Of a stretch of DNA of 29,149 nucleotides, positions 7,287 through 15,700 are shown piece after piece. The DNA comes from Candidatus [Bacteroides] periocalifornicus. Lineage in GTDB: Bacteria; Bacteroidota; Bacteroidia; Bacteroidales; CAJPTX01. The DNA lies in NCBI GenBank assembly GCA_001421095.1, contig LIIK01000034.1:1-29149 (forward strand). Reading direction: 5' to 3'. The notes beneath the pieces were generated by a model. That model was given only the letters and a program-made list of their open reading frames with translations. It did no database searches and was not told the origin of the DNA. The position numbers were made by a program, and so were the translations under genes. Numbering within the stretch: position 1 is the stretch's first letter; each line of letters opens with the position of its first letter.

Positions 7287-8561
7287 ATGAAGCATCGAGA
7301 ATACCTGTACTGGCTGGTGCTGCTGTTACCATCGCTGCTGTTTGGGTGCAAGGATAAGGAGGTGGTAAGAGGGCTCGATCTGGGTATCGACCCAGTGTAT
7401 ACGGTGGAGCGCCTGCGCCCGCTATCGGTGGTCTGCTACGTGGAGGGCGGGCGCTACAGTTGGCGGCTGCGCCACTATAAGGGTGAGGGCGAGGAGCGGG
7501 ATTATGACAGCGTAGTGGGCACAGACCAGGGCTGCGTCCTCTTCCAGGCGCGCGAGGGGGTGTATGGCTACCAGTTTGACTACTGGGGCGAGATGGGGCA
7601 CCTGACCCGCCATTTCGACCTCTACGTGTCTAAGGAAGGGCAGTCCTACAGCCCCTACGCGGTAGATGTGCTGGACTACTCGCCAGCGCCGGGCCAATTG
7701 GTGAATGTGCTCCCCTCAATGCCGCGGGAGAGTACGCTGGAGGAAAGGCTCTATCGGTGTCGTAAGGCGATATGCGGGAAGCCCAAGGGGCAGTCGGTTA
7801 CTCTGGGGGGCTTTGGTGGCAACATCACTTTGGGGTTCGACCACGTGGTGGTCAATGTGCCGGGCGAACCCGATTTCTGCATCTACAGCGATGTGCAGGA
7901 GAACAGGCCGCCGGAGAATCCAGAACCCGGGAAGCGCTACTGTAATAGCGAGCCCGGGGTAGTAATGGTGGCCTTTGACCGGAATGCGAACGGGCGTCCC
8001 GATGCGGACGAGTGGTATGAGATTCAGGGCGAGGTGCCTGAAGATCAGCTGGTGCGTCAGTACGAAATTACCTATTACTACCCTAGCGGCACGCCTCCCA
8101 CCGTGGCAGACAGCGCGGAGGCGAGGAACTATGAGAATCCCAACTACATACGCTGGGAGGATAACCAGGGTGGTTCGGGCTACATCCCGCGCCTCAGGGG
8201 GGGGAGCGGCAATATCTACTGGCCTAGGTGGGAGCAGGAGCAGACGAAACTGACGTTTCGGGGTACATTGCTCCCGAAGAATGGCAGCGAGAAGTGGTAT
8301 CTGGAGGAAGGCATCGGTACCAAAAAACTCAAGGAGAATACGGTGCAGTGGGCGCTGCCCGATGGCTATGTGGATAATCTGCCAAGTAAAGGGGGGCAAA
8401 AGTTTGACATAGGGCGGGCGGTGGATGCCCAGGGTCATCCGGTGTATCTGCCCGGCATCCACTTCATACGGGTGTACACGGGGGTGAATGTGCAGCTGGG
8501 ATGGACGGGCGAGTTCTCCACGGAGGTGAGCGGTGCGGCTGACCTCCACCTGTTGGAGTAG
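7287..8561 (+). CDS. PKD-like surface lipoprotein of the B12 block
   Basis: This is a 424-residue lipoprotein: MKHREYLYWLVLLLPSLLFGC gives a clean SPII signal with Cys21. An N-terminal PKD/Ig-like part (about 30-150) has RPLSVVCYVEGGRYSWRL and GVYGYQFDYWGEMG. It is followed by a larger beta-rich domain with VTLGGFGGNITLGFDHVVVNVPG, FCIYSDV, MVAFDRNANGRPDADEWYEI and YVDNLPSKGGQKFDIGRAVDAQG. The DRNANGRPDADEWYE stretch looks like a calcium-type acidic loop. Proteins of this layout sit beside BtuB/BtuG in Bacteroidota and may be accessory corrinoid-binding lipoproteins; this is inference. The ATG at 7287 is preferred over an upstream in-frame start at 7095, which would overlap the previous gene and bury the signal peptide. 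Confidence 0.7.
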   Translation: MKHREYLYWLVLLLPSLLFGCKDKEVVRGLDLGIDPVYTVERLRPLSVVCYVEGGRYSWRLRHYKGEGEERDYDSVVGTDQGCVLFQAREGVYGYQFDYWGEMGHLTRHFDLYVSKEGQSYSPYAVDVLDYSPAPGQLVNVLPSMPRESTLEERLYRCRKAICGKPKGQSVTLGGFGGNITLGFDHVVVNVPGEPDFCIYSDVQENRPPENPEPGKRYCNSEPGVVMVAFDRNANGRPDADEWYEIQGEVPEDQLVRQYEITYYYPSGTPPTVADSAEARNYENPNYIRWEDNQGGSGYIPRLRGGSGNIYWPRWEQEQTKLTFRGTLLPKNGSEKWYLEEGIGTKKLKENTVQWALPDGYVDNLPSKGGQKFDIGRAVDAQGHPVYLPGIHFIRVYTGVNVQLGWTGEFSTEVSGAADLHLLE

Positions 8562-8595
8562 ATGGTCAGGGTGTAGCGAGGCCTCTACCTCCCCT

Positions 8596-8623
8596 TGGCA
8601 AGCGTGTTCAGTGCCATTTTTTT
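8596..8623 (+). terminator. Candidate intrinsic terminator after PKD-like gene
   Basis: TGGCA (8596-8600) and TGCCA (8612-8616) form a short 5-bp stem followed at once by seven T (8617-8623). The stem is weak, so this is a modest candidate. It would end the three-gene receptor/lipoprotein transcript and leave the binding-protein gene with its own promoter. Confidence 0.4.
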
Positions 8624-8856
8624 GAAGGGGGGCAGGATAAGGGGGGGCGTGGGCAGATGGGGGGTATGGTTGGCATGGGGGAGGCAGCTTTCGGCCAGCC
8701 CTTCAATGGTGCGGTAAGATTTAAAGATTTGGGAGGTCTATTGCGTTATTCTGTTCTAGACATCTGCCCCACTCAAAGCGTCTGGGAATTACTATTCAAC
8801 AGTCCTAAAGATTGAGCCTTAACCCACGGTACGGCCGTAGTTGGCACAACGGCAAA

Positions 8857-10047
8857 ATGCGAGGCGCAATACTCGATGGCGAGGTGCAGCAATACCCGCA
8901 AGGCGCGGCTTCTAGACGGCGGCGGGTGCTGGCGGCTCTGCCGGTGGCATGGCTATTGCCGCTGCTTGTGCTGCTGGGGGCCTGCGAGGGGCGGAAACCT
9001 GAGGGTAGGCAGCGCGAGGGAGTATGCTACGCCAAGGGTTTTAGGCTGGAGAGCGCGGGTGCTGGAGGGCAGCTGCTAACCGTGGTGCTAGATAGCGCGG
9101 CGGGGCTTAATGCCTACTATGCCTGCGGGGAGGGCAATGGGCAGCTGCAGGATTCGGTGCGCATATTGCCGCCTTCTCCCAAGCGGATAGTATGCCTAAG
9201 CACCACGCATATCGGATTCCTCTCGGCGCTAGGGGCGGCTGATAGGATAGTGGGCGTGAGCGGAGTGGATTGGGTGAGTTCGCCTGAGGTTCGGAAGCGG
9301 ATAGATGCTGGGCTAGTGGTGGATGTGGGGCCTGTGGAGGATCTCAACATAGAGCGTGTGCTGGCTCTAAAGCCCGACCTTGTGGTAAGCTACAGCCTGG
9401 GGAATGGCGATCTGGAATACGAGCATTTGTGGGAGTTGGGAGTCCCGGTGCTGATGGTGAATGAATTCCGCGAAGAGCATCCGCTGGGAAGGGCAGAATG
9501 GGTGAAGGTGTTTGGCTTTTTTACCCAGAGCAAGGAGCAGGCAGATCTCCAATTCATGCGCCTGGCCAAGCGCTATGATAGCGTGGCAGTGGTGTGCGGG
9601 CAGGCTACATCTCGCCCTACGGTATTGCTGAATGCGCCGTGGAAGGAGTGCTGGTATATACCAGGGGCGCGGAGCTATGTGGCTCGCCTGGTGGAGGATG
9701 CTGGAGGTCGGCTGCTCACGGCGGGCTATGAGGATGGCGAGTCGCACAGCGTGAATTTTGAGGTGGCGTTGGGACTTGGTATGCAGGCCAATTTCTGGCT
9801 CAACCCGGGGGGCTACCAGTCGCTCGGAGAGCTTACTGCTCTGCATCCTGCCTACGCAGGTTTCCCGAGTGTGGAGCGGAGGAATGTGTACAATAACACG
9901 AAGCACCTGAACCCCAGAGGGGGGAATGATTTCTACGAACGAGGGGTGATGGAGCCCGATGTCTTGCTAGAGGATTTACAGTGGATTTTCCACCCTGAAC
10001 TGGCGCCTCCTGGCTATAATCCCGTTTACTACGTAAGGCTGCGGTAA
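8857..10047 (+). CDS. btuF: Periplasmic substrate-binding lipoprotein, BtuF-like
   Basis: This is a class III (TroA/helical-backbone) binding protein of ABC importers for cobalamin, haem or ferric siderophores. A hydrophobic segment VLAALPVAWLLPLLVLLGAC after RRRR gives an SPII signal (lipid Cys about 43). The binding fold shows PKRIVCLSTTHIGFLSALGAADRIVGVSG, DVGPVEDLNIERVLALKPDLVV, ELGVPVLMV and a late AFPSVERRNVYNN-like region (AGFPSVERRNVYNN). Placement after btuB, btuG-like and PKD-like genes points to corrinoids. The ATG at 8857 is chosen because it sits closest to the signal peptide; a TTG at 8812 would add 15 residues and a GTG about 8884 would shorten it. Notably, no permease or ATPase gene follows; the next gene is tmk. 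Confidence 0.75.
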   Translation: MRGAILDGEVQQYPQGAASRRRRVLAALPVAWLLPLLVLLGACEGRKPEGRQREGVCYAKGFRLESAGAGGQLLTVVLDSAAGLNAYYACGEGNGQLQDSVRILPPSPKRIVCLSTTHIGFLSALGAADRIVGVSGVDWVSSPEVRKRIDAGLVVDVGPVEDLNIERVLALKPDLVVSYSLGNGDLEYEHLWELGVPVLMVNEFREEHPLGRAEWVKVFGFFTQSKEQADLQFMRLAKRYDSVAVVCGQATSRPTVLLNAPWKECWYIPGARSYVARLVEDAGGRLLTAGYEDGESHSVNFEVALGLGMQANFWLNPGGYQSLGELTALHPAYAGFPSVERRNVYNNTKHLNPRGGNDFYERGVMEPDVLLEDLQWIFHPELAPPGYNPVYYVRLR

Positions 10048-10148
10048 ATGGGGCTGTAGCGGATTCTTGCCCTCGGCTGGCGGTAGATTATAGGGAATAG
10101 TATCGCATTCAAAGTGTTTAATATCCTAGTATCTAAACGTTTATACCT

Positions 10149-10829
10149 ATGCCATTAGTCGTGCTAGAGGGGGGAGATGGGGTGGGTAAATCTACCCAAT
10201 TCCAGCTGCTTAGGGAGAGATTAGAGGCTGAGGGGTACAGGGTGCAAGGATTGCATTTCCCGCGGCTAGATACTTGGCCTTACGGGGATTTGATCGCCTC
10301 ATTCTTGCGTGGCGAGTTTGGCGGTCTCGAGTCTGTGCACCCCAGGCTTGTGGCGCTGCTCTACGCGGGCGATAGGGCTGAGGCCAAGGGAATGCTAGAG
10401 GAATGGCTGGCGGCGGGGGCGGTGGTTCTCCTGGATAGGTACTACGCATCGAACCTAGCCTACCAGGCGGCTAAAGTTCAGGGAAGCGCAGGGCAGAGGC
10501 GGCTCATAGAATGGATGCTGAAGCTGGAACTCCAGTACTTCGGTATTCCCGCAGCCTCGGTTACCATTTATCTCGATGCGCCTCGTCGCTTTACGGATGC
10601 CACGCTGGCGCATCGCGCTTCAGATGAGGTGCGTGATTATCTGGAGGGGCAGGCTGATATCCATGAGCAGAATGCTGATTATCAGGATAGAGTCCGCGCT
10701 GTATTCCGCTCGCTGGGCGATTTTATAGCGGAGTACCATGTGGTGGATTGCGCTGCGGATGATGGTGGGCTACTGCCAAGAACGCAGATAGCCACCCGAA
10801 TATGGGAGGTGGTGGCACGCTATCTCTAG
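10149..10829 (+). CDS. tmk: Thymidylate kinase
   Basis: This cytoplasmic enzyme phosphorylates dTMP to dTDP with ATP, an essential step in DNA precursor synthesis. The 226-residue length fits the family. The P-loop GGDGVGKST lies at residues 8-16, the DRYYASNLAYQ motif (Asp96-Arg97) binds the nucleotide monophosphate, and FPRLDTWPYG is the dTMP-site segment. IYLDAP is the strand before the LID region. It is separated by about 100 bp from the btuF-like gene and 118 bp from tpiA, so it is probably transcribed on its own. Confidence 0.93.
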   Translation: MPLVVLEGGDGVGKSTQFQLLRERLEAEGYRVQGLHFPRLDTWPYGDLIASFLRGEFGGLESVHPRLVALLYAGDRAEAKGMLEEWLAAGAVVLLDRYYASNLAYQAAKVQGSAGQRRLIEWMLKLELQYFGIPAASVTIYLDAPRRFTDATLAHRASDEVRDYLEGQADIHEQNADYQDRVRAVFRSLGDFIAEYHVVDCAADDGGLLPRTQIATRIWEVVARYL

Positions 10830-10914
10830 CCTGTGAATCTGGTTAATAGGTAGGATTTTTGCCAATTTAAGCCACCTACGGCGCCGTCTGTAAGGATAAA
10901 TCCCAAGTATTGAT

Positions 10915-10922
10915 TACCTTTG
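10915..10922 (+). promoter_or_regulatory. Bacteroidota -7 box upstream of tpiA
   Basis: TACCTTTG lies 25 bases before the tpiA start, followed by CG as is common at these promoters. A weak TCTG at 10887-10890 is the only -33 candidate. It predicts a short 5' leader and a tpiA-prmA transcript. Confidence 0.6.
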
Positions 10923-10934
10923 CGTAAACTAAAC

Positions 10935-10940
10935 GGGAGG
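10935..10940 (+). promoter_or_regulatory. Ribosome binding site choosing the tpiA start
   Basis: GGGAGG ends one base before the ATG at 10942 but seven bases before the ATG at 10948. The second ATG therefore has normal spacing and also gives the usual short N-terminus (MDRRIVAGNWKMN). Confidence 0.5.
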
Positions 10941-10947
10941 AATGGCA

Positions 10948-11700
10948 ATGGACAGGCGGATAGTGGCAGGTAACTGGAAGATGAACACGACGCTCCGCGA
11001 GGGTGTGGTGTTGGCCGAGCAGCTTAGCCAGCTAGTGAACAGGATACCTGCTGGTGTAGAGGTGATTGTGGCCCCGCCGTTTACGCATCTCACAGAGGTT
11101 AGGCGTGCGCTAAATCCACGGATAATGCTCGGTGCGCAGGATTGCTCTAGTCGGGCGCAGGGTGCTTTCACGGGCGATGTGTCGGCCGAAATGCTTAAAG
11201 ATTGCGGGGTGGAGTGGGTGATACTGGGGCACTCTGAGCGCCGGCAGTATCACGGTGACGACACCCCTACGCTGCGCGAGAAGCTGGGCAGAGTAGCATC
11301 GGTAGGGCTTAAACCCATATTCTGCGTAGGGGAACCGGAGAACATCCGAGCGCAGGGCCAGCAGAATGCCTGGGACTGGGTGGCCGGTCAGCTGAAACTA
11401 CTCCGTGGGCTGGGCGATTCGGTGCTGCGAGAATTGATAGTGGCCTACGAGCCGATTTGGGCTATAGGCACAGGGAAAACAGCCACTCCCGAGGATGCCG
11501 GGTGGATGTGCCTGCGTATCACCCGTTGGCTTACAAGCGAGATCGGCGAGATAGGGGGAATGGTGCCGGTGCTGTACGGCGGTAGCTGCAATGCGGCGAA
11601 TGCTAAAGAGATCTTCAGCCAGCCTGGGGTGTCTGGCGGCCTGATTGGGGGGGCGTCGCTAAAGCCCGAGGAGTTCGTGTCGATAGCCTGCTCATTCTAA
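10948..11700 (+). CDS. tpiA: Triosephosphate isomerase
   Basis: This glycolytic enzyme interconverts dihydroxyacetone phosphate and glyceraldehyde 3-phosphate. The 250-residue TIM barrel keeps all key residues: Asn9 and Lys11 in AGNWKMN, catalytic His95 in VILGHSERR, and catalytic Glu168 in AYEPIWAIGTGK, whose loop 6 lid is intact. The phosphate-binding VLYGGSCNAANA and GLIGGASL are also present. The start at 10948 is preferred over 10942 from ribosome-site spacing and family N-terminus. prmA starts three bases after its stop, so the two are co-transcribed. Confidence 0.96.
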   Translation: MDRRIVAGNWKMNTTLREGVVLAEQLSQLVNRIPAGVEVIVAPPFTHLTEVRRALNPRIMLGAQDCSSRAQGAFTGDVSAEMLKDCGVEWVILGHSERRQYHGDDTPTLREKLGRVASVGLKPIFCVGEPENIRAQGQQNAWDWVAGQLKLLRGLGDSVLRELIVAYEPIWAIGTGKTATPEDAGWMCLRITRWLTSEIGEIGGMVPVLYGGSCNAANAKEIFSQPGVSGGLIGGASLKPEEFVSIACSF

Positions 11701-11703
11701 CGG

Positions 11704-12573
11704 ATGGCGATGCTTACAGGTAAGGAGGCCAGCGATACTTACCAGAGCGTAAGGATTCGGGTACGAGACAGCGCGTTGCTGGAATGCGGGGTGCTTACCG
11801 AGCTGCTGGCAGAGGCTGGTGCGGTAGGATTCGCGGAGGAGGAGGGTGTGCTAATAGCCTACATTCCTGCCGATGTCTACTCCCCCGAGGCTGTAGAAAG
11901 CGTAGTGGGCAATTTCGACGGGGTGGCTGTGGAACGGTGTGAATGCCTACCCCCCAAGAACTGGAATGAGCTGTGGGAGAGCAATTTCACCCCATTAATG
12001 CTAGAGGTTGGCGGTAGAACTCTCCGGATTCGAGCCTCGTTCCATGCGCCAACAGTGGGGGGCGAGGAGCTGGTGATTGACCCGAGGATGGCGTTTGGGA
12101 CTGGGCATCATGCCACGACTAGGCTGATGCTGGAGTGGCTACTAGGGTTGCCAGATCCTATAGAGAGCTGCCTCGATATTGGTTGTGGTAGTGGGATTCT
12201 AGCCATTCTAGCGGCTAAGCGAGGTGCTAGGCGGGTGGTGGCTCTTGACTACGATATTTGGGCGGTGGAGAACGCTCGGGAGAATGCTGCGCTGAATGGT
12301 GTGGAGGGGGTGGAGGTGCTCCATGCCGACCTTCACGCTTTACCCCAGGAGCAGTTTCAGCTGATGCTGGCTAACCTCACGAAGAATCTCCTGCTAGATA
12401 ATCTAGAGAGGCTTGTGGCAACGGTGCGGCCGGGTGGGCTTATAGCCATGAGCGGATTTTACGAGGCCGATGCGTTGGCTTTGGAGAAGGCGGCCAGCTC
12501 TTTAGGATTGCGGAAAGAAAGGGAATGTACTGCAGAGGGTTGGGAGATGATGGTGTTTTTGCGCACTGCGTAG
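11704..12573 (+). CDS. prmA: Ribosomal protein L11 methyltransferase
   Basis: This SAM-dependent enzyme methylates lysines and the N-terminus of ribosomal protein L11. The 289-residue length matches the family. The N-terminal substrate-recognition part contains NWNELWESNF (about 86-95), then the PrmA signature IDPRMAFGTGHHATT (125-139). Motif I LDIGCGSGILAILAAK (157-172), ALDYD at the end of strand 2, and LANLTKNLL (motif IV) complete the Rossmann methyltransferase fold. It begins three bases after tpiA, which supports a two-gene operon. The ATG at 11710 is an alternative start; PrmA is often non-essential, so its tie to tpiA is probably just local clustering. Confidence 0.93.
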   Translation: MAMLTGKEASDTYQSVRIRVRDSALLECGVLTELLAEAGAVGFAEEEGVLIAYIPADVYSPEAVESVVGNFDGVAVERCECLPPKNWNELWESNFTPLMLEVGGRTLRIRASFHAPTVGGEELVIDPRMAFGTGHHATTRLMLEWLLGLPDPIESCLDIGCGSGILAILAAKRGARRVVALDYDIWAVENARENAALNGVEGVEVLHADLHALPQEQFQLMLANLTKNLLLDNLERLVATVRPGGLIAMSGFYEADALALEKAASSLGLRKERECTAEGWEMMVFLRTA

Positions 12574-12632
12574 CACCTGGTAGATTTGGAGGAATGGTGG
12601 TAGATTCAACAGGGAGATCAAAATGGGTGGGG

Positions 12633-12659
12633 TAAGCATTGATGATGAATGAATGCTTA
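12633..12659. other. Small inverted repeat after prmA
   Basis: TAAGCATT (12633-12640) and AATGCTTA (12652-12659) form an 8-bp stem with an 11-base loop in the 162-bp gap after prmA. No T-run follows, so it could be a processing site, an operator for the next gene, or chance. Confidence 0.3.
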
Positions 12660-12735
12660 GCGGTGAGGGAATGAATGTGCTGGATTTTAAACAATCTTGG
12701 TTGTTCGGGTAACGATTTAAGAAGCAGAACACGCC

Positions 12736-15700
12736 ATGCGTAGATTTAGGAAAGCTTTGCTATCTATTTCCATTTTGAGCCTATTGTTGCTACTCTCAGT
12801 GGTGTGGAAGCGGGAGGCGGTAGCGGGTTCTAGCCTTCAGCAATTCTCAGCCGATGCGTCTCGTTTTGCAGAGGAGCTTGCGGCGTTTTTCGCTGAGGGT
12901 CGTGGGATGTCTAAGGAGGAGAAGGAGGCAATGAAGGCCTTTAGTCGGCTGTGGGCTTCACCAAGCATATCGCCCGAGGAGCGTAGTGAGGTGGTGGCGC
13001 TGAGCAACCAGATGCTACGGGCATCCCAGCGAAACCGAAACTATTTTATACTCTGGCGCGATATACTAACCTATTACTTAGGCGATTCTATCCGCTCCCC
13101 GCAGTACCCAGAGTTGCTACGTGTGCTGCGGGCTGGGGTGGAAAGGCGGGGCATGATGGGCGCGGAGCAGCTGCGATTCTTGCAGAATACGTGGGGATTT
13201 TTTCGGGAGGGGCTCCTGAACCAAACATTGGCGTTCTCCTGGTTTGCGCGTGCCAGGGAGCGCAGCGTGCTTTATGAGCCTGAACTCTGCTTCCGATACG
13301 CTGATGTAAGGCTCGTATGCCGCAGCACGAGGGATAGCCTACAGCTCCATGCCACGTCGGGTTTTTACTATCCGTTTCGCCATCAGTGGCAGGGGCGGGG
13401 TGGAGAGGTACACTGGGAGCGTAGCGGATTGACCCCTGAGCAGGCGCGCGCCCTGTTGGGGAGCTATACGATAGATATGTCTAAGAGCCAATACCAAGCA
13501 GATACGGTTCAGCTAGTAGAGCCAGAGTATTTTGACGCACCAGTAGCCGGACGCTTGGAGGATCGGCTAGTGATGGGTGCTTCTGAGGATGAGATCCTGT
13601 ACCCCTCTGTGACGACGTTTAGCAATCGGCTACAGCTGAAAAATAGAATTGAGGGAATTCAATTCTCAGGCGGAGTGCAGATGCAGGGTAACCGGCTTGT
13701 GGCTCTAGGTACCCCCGATGCTCCCGTGCTTTTTGATCTGAAGCGTAACGGAAAACCCTTTGTGCACGTAACAGCCGAACGTGTGGCTTTTCGCAAAAAG
13801 TCGATAGCTGCAGACTATGCCCAGGTTGTAATCCGAATGGGGGCTGATAGTCTATACCATAGTGGATTACGCTTTGAGTACGATGAGCAGGCGAAACGTA
13901 TGCGGATGAGTCCAACGGATCTGATGATCACCAAGTCGCCCCTATACAGCTCGTACCATAACCTCCTAATATATTTCGATGAGATCCAGTGGCTTCAGAA
14001 TCAGGATGCCAATAAGCTCATCATAGGCCCTCGGCTTGGGGCAACACAGGCCAACGCACGGTTCGTGTCGAGCAGCTACTTCAACCGGGAGGAGTTTGAC
14101 CAAATGATGGCGAGCGACGATAGGCATCCGATTTTTGAACTTGCGAGCTTATCGCGTAAGCTAAAGTCACGGACTTTCCAGATTATAGACTACGCACGCT
14201 ATGTGCACCAATCGGAGGTGGAGGCTAAGCGCTTGCTCATGGCGTTAGCAATGGAGGGTTATCTTCTGTACGATGTCGGCAATCAGACCGTTACATTGCT
14301 ACCCTTCCTGTTCGATAAGGTGAGCGCGCGACTGGGAAAGCTTGATTACGATGCCATCCAATTCACCTCCACTGTGGGGAAAGACAAGGCTAACGCTGTG
14401 ATCGATTTGGATAGCGCCACGCTCGATGTATTCAGCGTACGGTCGATCAATATCAGCGATTCGCAGCGGGTGGTGGTGCAGCCATTGGGGAAGTATATCC
14501 GAATGGGGCGAAACAAGAGCTTTAGCTTTAGCGGAGATGTGCAGGTGGGATTGTTTCGTTTTAAGGGTAATGACTTGTATTTCAACTATGATACGTACTC
14601 GTTTGATCTGTCAAATTTAGTACAGGTGTATCTCCAATACCAGACGGACAAGTACGACCTAGAGGGGCAACGGGAGCGTATCGATATCCTTTCTCAGCTT
14701 AGCGACCTTAAAGGGCAGGTGTATATTGATAAGCCAGATAATAAATCGGGCTTGCAACGGAATCCTGACTACCCCATTTTTGAGTCGACACAGCGGTCAT
14801 TCGTCTACTACGACAAGCCCTCTATTCATGGGGGTGTGTATAATAAAGATAACTTTTACTTCGAGGTGCTTCCGTTTACATTCCACAATCTAAACCGGTT
14901 TGAAAAGAAAGATATCCTGTTTCCCGGTAAGATGTACGCTTCGGGTATTTTCGCTCCATTTGACGACACATTGCGTTTGAGGCCTGACCGGTCGCTCGGT
15001 TTTATACACCCAACACCACCATCGGGAGTGCCAGTGTACCAAGGCAAAGGTACATTTTACAATTCGATAGATTTAAGCAATAACGGATTGAAAGGCGATG
15101 GGGAGCTGGAGTACATCACTTCCAGAACGCAGTCAAATGAATTCTACTTTTTCCCCGATTCTACGGTTGCCGTGAGCCGATCTTTTGAGATAGCCGAGCG
15201 GAATGAGGGGATAACTTTCCCCGAGGTGAAGAGTAGCGTGCACCAGATCCGTTGGTTGCCTAAAAAAGATGTCCTGTACGCCTACCGGGGTGAACGGCCA
15301 TTTGGGATGTACGGAGGCGAGGCTAGCTTTGCAGGCGATTATATGCTACAACCCATAGGGCTACAGGGGCGGGGCACAGTGAATATGCAGAAGGCGCAGA
15401 TGGATTCGCGCCGTTTCATATTCAATGATTTTCACTGGGGGGCAGACAGCATGTCGGTAAGATTGTACACTCCCGGTAGCCAAGAGGTAGATGCTTTTAC
15501 CTCGGGCTTGCTCGCTGGGCATATAGATTACCACACGCATGAGGGGGAATTTTGGCGGAAAGATGCGCCAATATCTGGAGAGTTGGATGCGTTACGGTAC
15601 CATTGCTATGCCGACCTTATCAGCTGGCCTATGGAGCAGGATCTTTTACGGTTTAGAACCACTGCGCAAGCACCCGAAGCGGCAAAACGAGAATATCCCC

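Noticed and set aside
7716..8549. Minus-strand open frame of 277 codons
   Set aside because: Antisense to the PKD-like lipoprotein; His/Arg/Pro-rich with no domain pattern or signal.
12574..12735. tRNA or small RNA in the spacer after prmA
   Set aside because: No cloverleaf or CCA-like end could be drawn; only small stems without a T-run are present.
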